Of a stretch of DNA of 64,000 nt, positions 22,207 through 32,449 are shown piece after piece (within the stretch, counting starts at the first letter, position 1; the number at the start of each line of letters is the position of its first letter). Location of the stretch: NCBI GenBank assembly GCA_013911415.1, contig JACETI010000010.1, forward strand, positions 1-64,000, read 5' to 3'. The stretch comes from Legionella sp. (GTDB lineage Bacteria > Pseudomonadota > Gammaproteobacteria > Legionellales > Legionellaceae). The notes under the pieces are model-generated. The model was not told the DNA's origin, made no database searches, and saw only the letters and a program-made list of their open reading frames with translations. Both the position numbers and the translations under genes were made by a program.

Positions 22207-22545
22207 ATGGAAGTAAAAGCAAAATTATCTAGTGCACGCCTTTCTGCTCAAAAAGGCAGACTCGTTGCCGATCTAATACGACGTGCCAATGTTTCACAAG
22301 CATTGGATATCCTAAAATTTACGCCCAAAAAAGGCGCTGGGTTGATGTTAAAATTACTGCAGTCAGCTATTGCAAATGCAGAAAATAATCACGGTGCTGA
22401 TATTGATGAGTTAAAGATTAAAGAAGTCTTTGTAGATGAGGCGCCTAGTTTTAAAAGAACACAAGCAAGAGCAAAAGGCCGGGCTAATCGAATCACGAAG
22501 CGAAACTGCCATATTACGATTAAAGTAGCTGACGAGGAATCATAA
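22207..22545 (+). CDS. rplV: 50S ribosomal protein L22
   Basis: L22 has a long beta-hairpin in the exit tunnel, the site of macrolide-resistance mutations. The 112-residue product keeps [13 protein letters not shown] and the hairpin sequence [17 protein letters not shown] without deletions. The stop overlaps the rpsC ATG by one base. Confidence 0.96.
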   Translation: MEVKAKLSSARLSAQKGRLVADLIRRANVSQALDILKFTPKKGAGLMLKLLQSAIANAENNHGADIDELKIKEVFVDEAPSFKRTQARAKGRANRITKRNCHITIKVADEES

Positions 22546-23183
22546 TGGGACAAAAAGTAAACCCAATAGGCATACGTCTAGGTATTGTCCAAGACTGGAA
22601 TTCGAAATGGTATGCTAGCAAAAATTATGCTAATTTGCTGAACCAAGACATTAACCTTCGTAGCTATTTAAAGAAAAAACTATTATCGGCAGCAGTTAGC
22701 AAGATTAAGATCGATCGCCCGGCTAATAACGCTGTAGTTACGATTGTAACAGCACGCCCCGGCGTTATTATTGGAAAGAAAGGTGGCGGAGTAGAAAGTT
22801 TAAGAGCAGAGATTGCTTCTCGGTTAGGTGTTCCCGTTCATTTAAATATTGAAGAAGTAAGGAAACCTGAAATAGATGCAATGCTTGTAGCTGAAGGGAT
22901 TGCACAACAGCTTGAGCAACGAGTGATGTTCAGGCGAGCAATGAAAAGAGCAGTAAATGCTGCTACAAAAGCAGGCGCAAAAGGCGTCAAGATTTGTGTC
23001 AGCGGACGGCTCGGCGGAGCAGAAATTGCGCGTAGTGAATGGTACAGAGAAGGAAGGGTGCCACTCCATACATTTCGAGCAGATGTCGATTATGGTACAG
23101 CGGAAGCAAAAACTACGTACGGTATCATAGGCGTAAAGGTCTGGATTTTTAAAGGTGAGATTTTACCTCAGAAGAAACAATGA
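22545..23183 (+). CDS. rpsC: 30S ribosomal protein S3
   Basis: S3 lines the mRNA entry tunnel and contributes to helicase activity. The 212-residue product starts [12 protein letters not shown], has the KH-domain core [12 protein letters not shown] and the C-terminal [14 protein letters not shown]. It ends shortly after that motif, somewhat shorter than E. coli S3 (233), lacking most of the basic tail. Confidence 0.96.
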   Translation: MGQKVNPIGIRLGIVQDWNSKWYASKNYANLLNQDINLRSYLKKKLLSAAVSKIKIDRPANNAVVTIVTARPGVIIGKKGGGVESLRAEIASRLGVPVHLNIEEVRKPEIDAMLVAEGIAQQLEQRVMFRRAMKRAVNAATKAGAKGVKICVSGRLGGAEIARSEWYREGRVPLHTFRADVDYGTAEAKTTYGIIGVKVWIFKGEILPQKKQ

Positions 23184-23195
23184 GGAAGCACAATC

Positions 23196-23609
23196 ATGTT
23201 ACAGCCAAAACGAACAAAATATCGCAAACAAATGAAAGGCCGCAACCGAGGATTAGCTCAAAGAGGATCTAAAGTCAGTTTTGGAGAATTTGGCTTAAAA
23301 GCTTTAGAACGCGGTAGGCTAACTGCTAGGCAAATAGAAGCTGCAAGAAGGGCGATGACTCGCCATATTAAGCGTGGTGGTAAAATCTGGATAAGAGTCT
23401 TCCCTGACAAACCAATTACTCAAAAACCTCTTGAAGTGCGACAAGGTAAGGGTAAAGGTAGTGTTGAATACTGGGTTGCACAAATACAACCCGGTAAAGT
23501 TTTGTTTGAGATGGAAGGCGTAAGCAAAGCACTAGCACTGGCTGCATTTAATTTAGCGAAAGCAAAGCTACCGTTTAAAGTGGCTTTTGAAGAACGTCAG
23601 GTGATGTGA
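23196..23609 (+). CDS. rplP: 50S ribosomal protein L16
   Basis: L16 organises the A-site and peptidyl transferase region. The 137-residue product starts [17 protein letters not shown] and carries [17 protein letters not shown]. Its stop overlaps the rpmC start region, showing close coupling. Confidence 0.96.
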   Translation: MLQPKRTKYRKQMKGRNRGLAQRGSKVSFGEFGLKALERGRLTARQIEAARRAMTRHIKRGGKIWIRVFPDKPITQKPLEVRQGKGKGSVEYWVAQIQPGKVLFEMEGVSKALALAAFNLAKAKLPFKVAFEERQVM

Positions 23610-23818
23610 TGAAAAGTGTAGAAGAATTAAGAAAATTAAGCATCAGCGAATTAACAAATGAATTGTTAGAAGTCCGTAAGCAGCAGTTTAATATGCGCAT
23701 GCGTAAGGCACTCGATTCATTAGAAAAAACTCACTTGCAACGACAATGTAGACGTTCAATCGCAAAGATTAAAACGATTATCACAGAAAAATCGGGAAAA
23801 GATTATGGCAATGAGTAA
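23609..23818 (+). CDS. rpmC: 50S ribosomal protein L29
   Basis: Small two-helix protein near the tunnel exit. About 69 residues, with [20 protein letters not shown] and [11 protein letters not shown]. The ATG at 23609 overlaps the last base of the rplP stop; a GTG one codon earlier is also possible. It overlaps rpsQ by 14 bases. Confidence 0.94.
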   Translation: MKSVEELRKLSISELTNELLEVRKQQFNMRMRKALDSLEKTHLQRQCRRSIAKIKTIITEKSGKDYGNE

Positions 23819-24056
23819 TTCCACCGGAAGATCACTAGTTGGTAAAGTAGTTAGCAATAAAATGCAAAAGACCATCGTTGTAATGGTTGTTCGTACGATT
23901 AAACATCCTAAATATGGCAAAATCATTAGGCGTCGTACTAAACTGCATGCGCATGACGAAAAACAAATTTGTGAAATTGGTAACACTGTAAGAATTATTG
24001 AATCACGCCCCATTTCTAAAATGAAGACATGGGTTTTAGACGAAGTTCTTAAATAG
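23805..24056 (+). CDS. rpsQ: 30S ribosomal protein S17
   Basis: Primary 16S rRNA-binding protein of OB fold. The 83-residue product has [14 protein letters not shown] and [13 protein letters not shown]. It begins inside the end of rpmC, in another frame. The next gene is 68 bases away, the largest gap in this stretch and the old S10/spc operon boundary. Confidence 0.95.
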   Translation: MAMSNSTGRSLVGKVVSNKMQKTIVVMVVRTIKHPKYGKIIRRRTKLHAHDEKQICEIGNTVRIIESRPISKMKTWVLDEVLK

Positions 24057-24124
24057 AGCGTAGCTATAAATTCAATTTTTGTGTATAACTCTAGAATTTA
24101 TTTTAGTTCAGGTTGGAGACTGTA

Positions 24125-24490
24125 ATGATACAAATGCAAACGGTGCTCAATGTTGCTGATAATAGTGGAGCGCGAAGCGTCATGTGTATCAAGGTGCTGG
24201 GTGGTTCTCACCGACGATACGCTCATGTCGGGGATATCATTAAAGTTAGCATTAAGGAAGCTATACCGCGCAGCAAGGTAAAAAAAGGAGCAGTGATGAA
24301 GGCCGTTGTTGTTAGAACATGCCAAGGCGTTCGTCGTGATGATGGTGCGCTGATTCGCTTTGACGATAATGCTGCCGTGCTCTTAAATAATCAAAATGAA
24401 CCAATAGGTACTCGTATCTTTGGGCCAGTAACAAGAGAGTTACGTGAAAAATTCATGAAGATTATTTCCTTAGCACCTGAAGTACTATAG
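24125..24490 (+). CDS. rplN: 50S ribosomal protein L14
   Basis: L14 takes part in intersubunit bridges and binds the silencing factor RsfS. The start at ATG 24125 gives [17 protein letters not shown], the family N terminus; TTGGAGAC upstream supports it, and a TTG at 24113 would include that binding site in the gene. The end [12 protein letters not shown] is identical to E. coli. First gene of the spc group. Confidence 0.96.
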   Translation: MIQMQTVLNVADNSGARSVMCIKVLGGSHRRYAHVGDIIKVSIKEAIPRSKVKKGAVMKAVVVRTCQGVRRDDGALIRFDDNAAVLLNNQNEPIGTRIFGPVTRELREKFMKIISLAPEVL

Positions 24491-24495
24491 GACAA

Positions 24496-24828
24496 ATGAA
24501 AATGAAACGACTCAGAAAAGCAGACGACGTAATTGTAATCGCTGGTAAAAGTAAAGGGCATGTAGGAAAAGTACTTCGAGTAGATGGAGACAAGATCTTC
24601 GTCGAAGGTGCTAACCTAGTGAAGAAGCACATTAAGCCCAACCCTCAGCTTCAAAGAGAAGGTGGGGTGCATCAGGTTGAAGCATCTTTGCATATTTCAA
24701 ACGTCGCTATTTATAATCCCGTATCTAAGAAAGCAGATAAAGTTGCATTTAAATTAATAGACAAGGATGGAAGTTTGCAAAAAGTAAGATGTTTTAAGTC
24801 AAACGATGAAAGAATTGACTTTGATTAA
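24496..24828 (+). CDS. rplX: 50S ribosomal protein L24
   Basis: Assembly initiator near the tunnel exit. The 110-residue product has the KOW motif (IVIAGKSKGHVGKVLRV) and NLVKKHIKPNPQ. Two in-frame ATGs (24496 and 24502) are possible. The rplN stop is only five bases upstream. Confidence 0.95.
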   Translation: MKMKRLRKADDVIVIAGKSKGHVGKVLRVDGDKIFVEGANLVKKHIKPNPQLQREGGVHQVEASLHISNVAIYNPVSKKADKVAFKLIDKDGSLQKVRCFKSNDERIDFD

Positions 24829-24843
24829 CTCCAGGTGAGATAA

Positions 24844-25383
24844 ATGGCGAGATTGAAAGAGCTTTATAAAAAAGACGTAGTACCTGCTTTGATGAAGAAG
24901 TTTTCTTACGATAGTATTATGCAGGTTCCTAAAATTGTAAAAATTACCTTAAATATGGGTGTTGGCGAAGCTGTAGCAGACAAAAAAATCATGAATTTTG
25001 CTGTTGCTGACTTAACAGCGATTGCTGGGCAAAAACCTATTATTACTAAAGCTAAAAAGTCTTTAGCTAGTTTTAAAATTCGGGAAGGATGGCCAGTAGG
25101 TTGCAAAGTTACTTTGCGAAGAGATCGCATGTATGAATTTCTAGATAGATTGGTTACTATTGCACTTCCTCGTGTTAGAGATTTCAGAGGACTTAATGCA
25201 CGTTCCTTTGATGGCCACGGAAATTATTCTATGGGTATTCAAGAGCAAATCGTGTTTCCTGAAATTGATTTTGATAAGACGGATAGCATACGTGGTTTAG
25301 ATATTTGTATTACGACTACTGCTAAAACAAACGATGAAGCGAAAGCCCTTTTACAGGCTTTTAACTTCCCGTTACGAACCTAA
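24844..25383 (+). CDS. rplE: 50S ribosomal protein L5
   Basis: 5S rRNA-binding protein contacting P-site tRNA. 179 residues, exactly the E. coli length, with [14 protein letters not shown] and [19 protein letters not shown]. In E. coli S8 represses the spc operon by binding near the start of rplE; whether a comparable fold exists here was not resolved. Confidence 0.97.
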   Translation: MARLKELYKKDVVPALMKKFSYDSIMQVPKIVKITLNMGVGEAVADKKIMNFAVADLTAIAGQKPIITKAKKSLASFKIREGWPVGCKVTLRRDRMYEFLDRLVTIALPRVRDFRGLNARSFDGHGNYSMGIQEQIVFPEIDFDKTDSIRGLDICITTTAKTNDEAKALLQAFNFPLRT

Positions 25384-25398
25384 AACAAGGGTATTATT

Positions 25399-25701
25399 GT
25401 GGCTAAAAAATCTATATTAGCTCGGGCATCGAAACGAGACGAACTGGTAAAAAAACATCAGCAAAAAAGATTGGAACTTAAGCGTACAATGCGGCTATCA
25501 GATTCCATCGATGAAGTGATGCAGTTGCAAATGCAACTTTCTAAATTGCCTTTGAATTCTAGCGCCGTAAGAAATGGAACACGTTGCCAACAATGTGGTC
25601 GTGCGCGTGCAGTTTATCGCAAGTTCGGCTTATGTAGGATTTGCTTAAGACAGCAGTTAATGACAGGTAATATTGCTGGTGGTAAGAAATCTAGCTGGTA
25701 A
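25399..25701 (+). CDS. rpsN: 30S ribosomal protein S14, long form with zinc-ribbon cysteines
   Basis: Late-assembling head protein. The 100-residue length and N-terminal half match the long, zinc-free S14 of E. coli type. The C-terminal half instead reads [18 protein letters not shown], then RIC, a C-x2-C-x12-C-x2-C ribbon that normally belongs to the short (about 61-residue) zinc-binding S14. The combination looks like a mosaic or a retained ancestral form. It starts at GTG, in normal spc-operon position between rplE and rpsH. Confidence 0.95.
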   Translation: MAKKSILARASKRDELVKKHQQKRLELKRTMRLSDSIDEVMQLQMQLSKLPLNSSAVRNGTRCQQCGRARAVYRKFGLCRICLRQQLMTGNIAGGKKSSW

Positions 25702-25754
25702 GTCACATAAATATTAATTTCATGTCCTAAACACAATAATAGTGGAGGAAAATT

Positions 25755-26150
25755 TTGAGCATGCATGATCCGGTAGCTGACTTATTAACGCGTATTCGTA
25801 ATGGTCAGCGCGCTAAACATCAAAGCGTAACGATGAACTCATCTCGTTTAAAAGAAGAGATTGTTAAAGTATTAAAGTCTGAAGGTTATATATTAGACTA
25901 TCAAGTTAGCAGTGAAAAAAATAATATTAAATCACTAACAGTGAACTTGAAATACTATCATGGTCGACCAGTTATTGAGCGTATCTTAAGGATTAGTCGC
26001 CCTGGTTTACGTGTTTATACACCACATAAATCTATAGAGCCTGTTCCTGGTTTTGGTATAGCTATTCTCTCAACCTCAAAAGGGGTTATGTCCCATACTA
26101 CTGCTAAAAAGCAAGGTATAGGCGGAGAAGTGCTTTGTGAAGTGGCTTAA
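25755..26150 (+). CDS. rpsH: 30S ribosomal protein S8
   Basis: 16S rRNA-binding protein and, in E. coli, repressor of the spc operon. The 131-residue product is read from TTG at 25755 because it yields [16 protein letters not shown], matching the E. coli MSMQDP start, with GTGGAGG six bases upstream; ATG two codons later would lack the first conserved residues. The C terminus [20 protein letters not shown] is typical. Confidence 0.95.
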   Translation: MSMHDPVADLLTRIRNGQRAKHQSVTMNSSRLKEEIVKVLKSEGYILDYQVSSEKNNIKSLTVNLKYYHGRPVIERILRISRPGLRVYTPHKSIEPVPGFGIAILSTSKGVMSHTTAKKQGIGGEVLCEVA

Positions 26151-26168
26151 TTAGTTAAGAGGTATAAC

Positions 26169-26708
26169 ATGTCTAGAGTCGCAAAGGCCTCTATATCTTT
26201 ACCTTCCCAAGTTGAACTGGTAGTTAACCAAGGGACAGTGAATGTTAAGGGTCCTAAAGGGTCATTAACCCATACATATAATAAGCTAGTTGATATTGTT
26301 CAGCATGCTGAAGAAAAAAAGATTACATTCCAACCGCTGGGCAATAACCCAAACGGATGGACACAAGCAGGAACCGCTCGTGCACTCTTAAATAACATGA
26401 TTACAGGAGTGACAACAGGTTTTAGTCGTACATTAGAGCTTGTTGGTGTTGGTTATCGGGCACAAGTTGCTGGTAGTAAGTTAACACTATCTCTTGGTTA
26501 TTCGCATCCAATCGAATATACATTGCCAGAAGGTGTAACTGCAGAAACGCCAAATGTTACAACAGTAATCTTGCGTAGCATTAATAAACAGTTGTTAGGA
26601 CAAGTAGCTGCAGAAGTTCGAGCTTATAGGCCTCCGGAGCCATATAAAGGCAAGGGAGTCAAATATAACAATGAAGTCATTCAGCGTAAAGAAGCTAAGA
26701 AGAAGTAG
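26169..26708 (+). CDS. rplF: 50S ribosomal protein L6
   Basis: L6 lies beside the sarcin-ricin loop at the factor-binding site. 179 residues with two repeated alpha-beta domains; LELVGVGYRAQV and the C-terminal PEPYKGKGVKY are diagnostic. AAGAGGTATAAC precedes the ATG. rplR begins within six bases of the stop. Confidence 0.97.
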   Translation: MSRVAKASISLPSQVELVVNQGTVNVKGPKGSLTHTYNKLVDIVQHAEEKKITFQPLGNNPNGWTQAGTARALLNNMITGVTTGFSRTLELVGVGYRAQVAGSKLTLSLGYSHPIEYTLPEGVTAETPNVTTVILRSINKQLLGQVAAEVRAYRPPEPYKGKGVKYNNEVIQRKEAKKK

Positions 26709-26714
26709 GTGATT

Positions 26715-27110
26715 ATGCTAAACAAACGAAACGCTCGTGTAAGGCGTGGATTAAGAGCAAAAAAAGAAATCCACGTTAGACTAGAACGACAAAAAATGTT
26801 GGAAAGTGCAAGCCTGCATCGGCCTAGACTAGTGGTTTATCGAAGTAATGCAAATATCTATGCACAAATCGTTATGCCAAATGTAAAAGGCGATCAAATT
26901 TTAGTTGCTGCTTCAACTCTTGATAAGGAGTTAAAACCGTCATTATCAGGAAACAAAGTGAATCATGCGGCTGAAGTGGGTAAGTTGCTTGGCAGAAGAG
27001 CAAAGGCAAAAGACATTAGTCAGGTTTCCTTTGACAGATCTGGTTATAAATATCACGGGCGAATTAAGAGTTTAGCAGATGGCGCTCGTGAAGAGGGTTT
27101 AAATTTTTAA
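26715..27110 (+). CDS. rplR: 50S ribosomal protein L18 with N-terminal insertion
   Basis: 5S rRNA-binding protein. ATG at 26715 gives MLNKRNARVRRG; a GTG two codons earlier sits directly after the rplF stop. The C-terminal SFDRSGYKYHGRIKSLADGAR is standard. The product is about 131 residues against 117 in E. coli; the extra residues lie between RAKK and RPRLVVYR (IHVRLERQKMLES area), just ahead of the conserved core. Confidence 0.95.
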   Translation: MLNKRNARVRRGLRAKKEIHVRLERQKMLESASLHRPRLVVYRSNANIYAQIVMPNVKGDQILVAASTLDKELKPSLSGNKVNHAAEVGKLLGRRAKAKDISQVSFDRSGYKYHGRIKSLADGAREEGLNF

Positions 27111-27119
27111 GGAGCAGTG

Positions 27120-27623
27120 ATGGTATTTGATGATACTCCCAAAAATGAAGGATACCAGGAAAAGCTGGTCTCAGTGATCCGTACTGCTAAGGTCGTTAAG
27201 GGAGGACGTGTTTTTAGCTTTGCTGTGCTCGTTGTGATTGGTGATGGAAAAGGAAAAGTTGGTTATGGCCGTGGTAAAGCACGTGAAGTGCCAATCGCTA
27301 TTCAAAAAGCTATGGAGCAAGCACGAAAAAACATGGTTTATGTAGCACTTGCCGATAAAACTATCTACCACGAAATAACGTGGGAATATGGAGCTTCAAA
27401 AGTTTTCATGAAGCCAGCAAGCGAAGGAACCGGAATTATTGCAGGTGGGGCAATGCGAGCTGTGTTAGAGGTCTTAGGTGTCCAAAATATTTTAGCTAAA
27501 AGCATTGGATCTACAAATCCCAATAATATCGTTAGGGCAACTGTTGGTGCATTAATCAATATGGGAACACCTGACTATGTTGCAGCTAAGCGCGGCAAAC
27601 TAGTTGAAGAGGTAATCGAATAA
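27120..27623 (+). CDS. rpsE: 30S ribosomal protein S5
   Basis: Fidelity protein with a double-stranded RNA-binding fold. 167 residues from ATG 27120, which is five bases after [26 protein letters not shown] and [16 protein letters not shown] are signatures. The spectinomycin-loop residues KGGR are intact. It overlaps rpmD by one base. Confidence 0.96.
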   Translation: MVFDDTPKNEGYQEKLVSVIRTAKVVKGGRVFSFAVLVVIGDGKGKVGYGRGKAREVPIAIQKAMEQARKNMVYVALADKTIYHEITWEYGASKVFMKPASEGTGIIAGGAMRAVLEVLGVQNILAKSIGSTNPNNIVRATVGALINMGTPDYVAAKRGKLVEEVIE

Positions 27624-27820
27624 TGAGCGATCATAAGCAATTGAAAATTACCCTGGTGAAAAGTACTATTGCTCGGAAGCAGAAGCACATTCAAATAACA
27701 AAGCAACTAGGCTTGCGTAAAGTAAACCATAGTGTTTTGCAACCGGATAATCCAGCAATCAGAGGAATGGTTAATATGATTGATTATTTGGTACGGGTAG
27801 ATGAGGTCACATCAGAATGA
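27623..27820 (+). CDS. rpmD: 50S ribosomal protein L30
   Basis: Small 50S protein, 65 residues, slightly longer than the usual 58-60. [15 protein letters not shown] and [10 protein letters not shown], then the [13 protein letters not shown] end, identify it. The ATG overlaps the rpsE stop (TAATG) and its stop overlaps the rplO start, so translation is coupled on both sides. Confidence 0.95.
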   Translation: MSDHKQLKITLVKSTIARKQKHIQITKQLGLRKVNHSVLQPDNPAIRGMVNMIDYLVRVDEVTSE

Positions 27821-28248
27821 ATTTAAATACATTATCACCTGAGTATGGTTCACGAAAAGCCAAAAAAAGATTAGGAAGAGGAATCGGATCAGGGCTTGGA
27901 AAAACTGCCGGTAAAGGACATAAAGGTCAAAAGGCTAGAGCTGGCGGCTTTCATAAGATCAATTTTGAAGGCGGTCAAATGCCAATCCAAAGGCGTTTGC
28001 CCAAAATGGGTTTTAAGTCAGCTAAAATCAAATGGAATGATCAAGTTACTCTGTCTGAAATATCCACAATAGAAATGGATCAAATCGATCTAAATGTTCT
28101 GAAGCAAGTTAAACTTGTTCCTGCATTTGTTCGTAAGGTCAAAGTAATCTTATCAGGAGAAGTAACTAAACCAGTAAAGATTGTTGGACTTAATGTGACG
28201 AAAGGTGCACGTCAAGCAATCGAAAACGCAGGTGGTTCTGTTGAATGA
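27817..28248 (+). CDS. rplO: 50S ribosomal protein L15
   Basis: Late 50S assembly protein. 143 residues; the basic glycine-rich N-terminal part [20 protein letters not shown] and [17 protein letters not shown] are clear. It overlaps rpmD and secY by four bases each (ATGA). Confidence 0.96.
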   Translation: MNLNTLSPEYGSRKAKKRLGRGIGSGLGKTAGKGHKGQKARAGGFHKINFEGGQMPIQRRLPKMGFKSAKIKWNDQVTLSEISTIEMDQIDLNVLKQVKLVPAFVRKVKVILSGEVTKPVKIVGLNVTKGARQAIENAGGSVE

Positions 28249-29570
28249 AAAGTAAGGCGAAAGTGTTTAATCCGACCAGCGGATTGGCTGAATTAAAATC
28301 TAGATTGCTTTTTGTAGTATTAGGAATTTTAATCTACAGACTTGGTGCACATATTCCTGTTCCAGGACTGGATCCTAATAAATTAGCCAATTTTTTTGGT
28401 CAGCAACAAAATACCATCTTTGGTTTATTTAACATGTTTTCTGGTGGAGCACTTTCGCGAGTTACCGTCTTTGCAATAGGTATCATGCCCTATATATCAG
28501 CATCGATTATAATACAATTGTTTTCGGTGATATCTCCTCAGCTTGAGCAGCTTAAGAAAGAAGGAGAAATGGGCCGAAGAAAAATAAACCAATATACGCG
28601 TTATCTGACGCTTATCTTGGCTATCTTTCAATCCTTAGGAATGGCAAGATGGTTGGCAGGTGAACAAATAGCATTGCATGCTGATCTGCTGTTTTACTTC
28701 ACTGTTGTTGTCACACTTGTAACAGGCACAATGTTTTTAATGTGGCTTGGTGAACAGATTACCGAAAAAGGGATTGGAAATGGTATCTCTTTAATCATTT
28801 TCTCAGGAATTGTATCTAGTCTCCCATCAGCATTAGGCTCTCTTTTTCAGCAGGTTCGCGAAGGTCAAATGCAATTTCTAACCTTATTAATGGTGATGAT
28901 AATTGTTATCTTGGTAACAGCGGCTGTGATCTTTATCGAACGTGCGCAAAGGCGCATAAAAGTAAACTACGCACAGCGCACTCAGGGCCGCAAAGTATAT
29001 GCTGCCCAAAGCAGTCATTTACCATTAAAAATTAATATGGCTGGTGTTATTCCCCCTATTTTTGCTTCAAGCATTATTGTCTTGCCTGTAACCTTGGCTC
29101 AATTTTTAGGTAAAGGAAAACATTTTTCCTGGTTGTCCGATGTAGGTATGGCATTGTCTCCAGGTCAACCTTTATATTTATTAGTTTATGCCGTTGCTAT
29201 CGTCTTTTTTGCTTTCTTTTATGCTGCGCTGGTATTTAATCCTAAAGATACTGCTGATAATTTAAAGAAATCAGGCGCTTATATCCCAGGCATTAGACCT
29301 GGCGAACAAACAACACGTTATATTGATACTGTAATGACAAGATTAACTTTTGTTGGAGCTATCTATCTTGTTTTAGTTTGTTTGTTACCGCAAATTTTAA
29401 TTACTACTTGGCACCTTCCTTTTTACTTTGGAGGCACTTCCTTATTAATTATCGTTGTTGTTATAATGGACTTCATTGCGCAAGTACAAGCACATTTAAT
29501 GACAAAGCAATATGATGCGCTTATCAAAAAAGCCAACCTGAAAGGAACAAAACTGCCTGGATTGTTATAG
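28245..29570 (+). CDS. secY: preprotein translocase subunit SecY
   Basis: Channel-forming subunit of the Sec translocon, 441 residues with ten hydrophobic segments. [17 protein letters not shown] in the N-terminal part, the plug region [12 protein letters not shown], and [18 protein letters not shown] are conserved. The C-terminal cytoplasmic tail [16 protein letters not shown] is normal. Together with secE at 2802 it shows the core translocon lies in this window. It is translationally coupled to rplO. Confidence 0.97.
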   Translation: MKSKAKVFNPTSGLAELKSRLLFVVLGILIYRLGAHIPVPGLDPNKLANFFGQQQNTIFGLFNMFSGGALSRVTVFAIGIMPYISASIIIQLFSVISPQLEQLKKEGEMGRRKINQYTRYLTLILAIFQSLGMARWLAGEQIALHADLLFYFTVVVTLVTGTMFLMWLGEQITEKGIGNGISLIIFSGIVSSLPSALGSLFQQVREGQMQFLTLLMVMIIVILVTAAVIFIERAQRRIKVNYAQRTQGRKVYAAQSSHLPLKINMAGVIPPIFASSIIVLPVTLAQFLGKGKHFSWLSDVGMALSPGQPLYLLVYAVAIVFFAFFYAALVFNPKDTADNLKKSGAYIPGIRPGEQTTRYIDTVMTRLTFVGAIYLVLVCLLPQILITTWHLPFYFGGTSLLIIVVVIMDFIAQVQAHLMTKQYDALIKKANLKGTKLPGLL

Positions 29571-29720
29571 ATTAACTGTTGTTTGAAATCATTGTGCTAT
29601 ATAAAAAATAAAATTAGAAGGACCTTTGAACTTTCTAGAGGATCTATTGTTTAGTTTGCTCTATTAATAGTTTATTTTACGTAAGAAAGTCATGTTCGGA
29701 TTAAAATCACTTGGTTTAGC

Positions 29721-29755
29721 CTGATCAATAGTCAAAAAGACTTGATAGGTTTTTT
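29721..29755 (+). terminator. candidate intrinsic terminator between secY and rpmJ
   Basis: CTGATCAATAGTC (29721-29733) pairs imperfectly with GACTTGATAG (29739-29748), with two small bulges, around AAAAA, and is followed by GTTTTTTG. Placed 150 bases after secY it could end or attenuate the spc transcript. The bulges leave its strength uncertain. A second small inverted repeat, CGAGAT/ATCTCG, follows at about 29789-29803. Confidence 0.45.
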
Positions 29756-29827
29756 GTAAGTGACCAGAAGGTAGTGTTTATGCCACTCGAGATAAAATCT
29801 CGTATTGCCCTTTAATTGGAGTTTGTA

Positions 29828-29941
29828 ATGAAAGTGAGAGCATCGGTAAAGCGACTTTGTAGGAACTGTAAAATTATAAAGCGTGATAGAACCATACGCG
29901 TCATTTGTAAAGAAGCACGTCATAAACAAAAGCAAGGTTAG
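29828..29941 (+). CDS. rpmJ: 50S ribosomal protein L36, zinc-binding form
   Basis: Thirty-seven codons from ATG 29828 to [17 protein letters not shown] and onward. The four metal ligands C-x2-C-x12-C-x4-H are all present, so it is the zinc-binding form. The end RHKQKQG is typical. Spacing from secY (257 bp) is larger than in E. coli, where rpmJ follows closely. TTGGAG lies upstream of the start. Confidence 0.93.
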   Translation: MKVRASVKRLCRNCKIIKRDRTIRVICKEARHKQKQG

Positions 29942-30018
29942 TAATTAATTTGATTTTTTCTCTAAGGGATAGTAATCTTATCTCCCTTTGAGGGTAATGA
30001 ATAATTTGGAGAAACATC

Positions 30019-30375
30019 ATGGCTCGTATTGCAGGGGTAAATATACCTGAGAACAAGCACATTGCAATAGCATTACGTTCGATTTACGGTATCGGCAAAA
30101 CAACGGCAATAAATTTATGCAACACATTAAATGTAGAGCCCTCTGTTAAAGTATCTCAATTATCTGAAGAAACACTTGAAGCTTTCCGTAATGAGATTGC
30201 GAAATTAACCATTGAAGGTGATTTGCGTCGAGTGGTAAGTATGAATATTAAACGCCTTATGGATTTAGGTTGCTACCGTGGCTTACGTCATAGACGTGGA
30301 TTACCCTTAAGAGGACAAAGGACAAAAACTAATGCGCGTACGCGTAAAGGACGCCGGAAAGTAAGTAATATTTAA
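30019..30375 (+). CDS. rpsM: 30S ribosomal protein S13
   Basis: Head protein making intersubunit bridges with L5. 118 residues, with [19 protein letters not shown] and the C-terminal basic [25 protein letters not shown] lies upstream. Begins the alpha operon group (rpsM-rpsK-rpsD-rpoA-rplQ). Confidence 0.96.
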   Translation: MARIAGVNIPENKHIAIALRSIYGIGKTTAINLCNTLNVEPSVKVSQLSEETLEAFRNEIAKLTIEGDLRRVVSMNIKRLMDLGCYRGLRHRRGLPLRGQRTKTNARTRKGRRKVSNI

Positions 30376-30396
30376 GCATAAGGTGAGATCAAAGTA

Positions 30397-30795
30397 ATGG
30401 CTATTGGCAAATCAAAACAGCAAAAAGTAAGGAAAAAGGCTAAGCGCATCGTGTCTGATGGTATTGTCCACATACATGCTTCATTTAATAATACCATCGT
30501 TACGTTTACTGATCGTCAAGGAAATACACTATGCTGGGCAACTGCAGGTGGTTCCGGATTTAGAGGATCAAGGAAAAGTACTCCTTATGCAGCACAGATC
30601 GCTACAGAGCGTGCTGCTACAATGGTAAAAGAATATGGAATGAAATCAGTAGCAGTGTTGGTTGATGGTCCTGGTCCTGGACGTGAATCAACAATTCGGG
30701 AATTGATTGCGCAAGATTTTAAGATTGTCGAAATAACAGATGTAACGGGCATACCTCACAATGGATGTAAGCCCCCTAAAAAACGTCGTGTCTGA
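30397..30795 (+). CDS. rpsK: 30S ribosomal protein S11
   Basis: Platform protein near the E site. 132 residues, with [15 protein letters not shown] and [15 protein letters not shown], then [20 protein letters not shown] at the end, including the Asn-Gly that forms isoaspartate in E. coli. Standard operon position. Confidence 0.96.
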   Translation: MAIGKSKQQKVRKKAKRIVSDGIVHIHASFNNTIVTFTDRQGNTLCWATAGGSGFRGSRKSTPYAAQIATERAATMVKEYGMKSVAVLVDGPGPGRESTIRELIAQDFKIVEITDVTGIPHNGCKPPKKRRV

Positions 30796-30809
30796 GTTGG
30801 GAGTTCTGA

Positions 30810-31430
30810 ATGGCTAGGTACCTTGGTCCAAAATGTAAATTATCACGTCGAGAAGGCACTGATTTATTTTTAAAAAGTGGTGTGCGTGATCATAAGTCAA
30901 AATGTAAAGCTGAAAAATTGCCGGGTCAACACGGAGCAAACAAACCAAGGCTCAGCGATTATGGAATTCAGTTAAGAGAAAAGCAAAAAATTCGACGACT
31001 TTATGGGATTTTAGAGCGACAATTCCATAACTATTATAAAAAAGCAACTGCACAAAAAGGTGCCACAGGTGAAAATCTGATGGTTTTACTTGAAAGACGC
31101 CTTGATAATGTTGTTTATCGTATGGGTTTTGCAAGTACAAGAGCGGAAGCACGACAACTTGTAACGCATAAATCAATTCTAGTGAATGACGAAGTTGTTA
31201 ATATTCCTTCTTATCTAGTAAAAGCTGGAGATACAATTTCAGTGCGTCAAAAAGCAAAAGAACAAGGAAGAGTGAAAGCGGCTATCGCATTGTCTGAGCA
31301 AAGAGCACCCTGTGATTGGTTAACAATCGATATGGCTCATCTTAAAGGCACCTTTAATAATTTGCCAGCTCTAGATGATCTTTCTTCTTTTTATAACATT
31401 AACTTAGTTGTAGAACTCTACTCGAAGTAA
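30810..31430 (+). CDS. rpsD: 30S ribosomal protein S4
   Basis: Assembly-initiating 16S rRNA-binding protein and, in E. coli, repressor of the alpha operon. 206 residues, the same length as E. coli; [19 protein letters not shown] and the S4 RNA-binding domain ([20 protein letters not shown]). The N-terminal Cys set for zinc is incomplete, as in E. coli-type S4. Confidence 0.96.
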   Translation: MARYLGPKCKLSRREGTDLFLKSGVRDHKSKCKAEKLPGQHGANKPRLSDYGIQLREKQKIRRLYGILERQFHNYYKKATAQKGATGENLMVLLERRLDNVVYRMGFASTRAEARQLVTHKSILVNDEVVNIPSYLVKAGDTISVRQKAKEQGRVKAAIALSEQRAPCDWLTIDMAHLKGTFNNLPALDDLSSFYNINLVVELYSK

Positions 31431-31447
31431 GCTCGGAGACCTGCCGA

Positions 31448-32434
31448 ATGGAAATACAAGATATGCTAACGCCATCTGTACTGAAAGTTCAAGCTGAAAC
31501 GCCTTATCGCTCACGGGTTGTCCTTGAGCCCCTGGAAAGAGGGTATGGTCATACATTAGGTAATGCATTAAGACGGATTCTATTGTCTTCAATGCCAGGA
31601 AGCGCGATAACAGAAGCCACTATAGAAGGCGTCTTGCATGAGTATAGTACGCTAGAAGGTGTCCAAGAAGATGTTGTTGATATCCTACTAAATTTAAAGC
31701 AAGTAGCTATTAAATTGTTGGTTGGGAAAGAGGCGACTCTGACTTTGGATAAGAAAGGCCCATGCCAAGTAACAGCTGCTGATATCCAATTGTCTCATGG
31801 TCAAGAAATCGTAAATCCAAATTTAATCATCGCAAATCTGAATGAAAATGGTCATTTAAAAATGACCTTAAAAATAGAAAGCGGTGTTGGATTCCACATA
31901 AAAGAATCGGTTGTTGAATCTTTTGAAGGGGAAGAACCTAAAAAAGTAGTTGGTAGTTTAAAGATTGATAACACATTTTCGCCAGTAAAAAAGGTTGCTT
32001 ATCATGTTGACAGTGCCCGAGTAGAAAACCGCACTGACCTTGATAAATTGAGTATTGATCTTGAAACCAACGGTACTTTAGAACCCGAAGAGGCAATACG
32101 ATTTGCAGCATCTATTCTACAGCGACAATTAAGAGCGTTTGTAGATATGCAATTTGATGAATGTCAAACCGAACGTAAAGAAACGGCGAATTTTGATCCA
32201 ATTCTTTTAAGACCAGTTGACGATTTAGAGTTAACGGTGCGTTCTGCAAATTGTTTAAAGGCTGAAAATATTTTTTACATAGGTGATCTAGTTCAAAAAA
32301 CTGAAAATGAACTATTAAAAACTCCTAATCTTGGGAAAAAATCATTAACAGAAATAAAAGATGTTTTGGCAGCCCGTTCATTGTATTTAGGAATGCAACT
32401 TGATAACTGGCCACCAAAAGATCTAGGCGAGTAA
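31448..32434 (+). CDS. rpoA: DNA-directed RNA polymerase subunit alpha
   Basis: Dimerising assembly platform of RNA polymerase, 328 residues. The N-terminal domain shows [20 protein letters not shown]; the C-terminal DNA- and activator-binding domain spans about residues 250-320 ([32 protein letters not shown]). The Arg of the UP-element contact (R265 in E. coli) corresponds to the RSANC motif. Coupled to rpsD by a 17-base gap. Confidence 0.97.
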   Translation: MEIQDMLTPSVLKVQAETPYRSRVVLEPLERGYGHTLGNALRRILLSSMPGSAITEATIEGVLHEYSTLEGVQEDVVDILLNLKQVAIKLLVGKEATLTLDKKGPCQVTAADIQLSHGQEIVNPNLIIANLNENGHLKMTLKIESGVGFHIKESVVESFEGEEPKKVVGSLKIDNTFSPVKKVAYHVDSARVENRTDLDKLSIDLETNGTLEPEEAIRFAASILQRQLRAFVDMQFDECQTERKETANFDPILLRPVDDLELTVRSANCLKAENIFYIGDLVQKTENELLKTPNLGKKSLTEIKDVLAARSLYLGMQLDNWPPKDLGE

Positions 32435-32449
32435 TTTTAGGAGTTTTGT

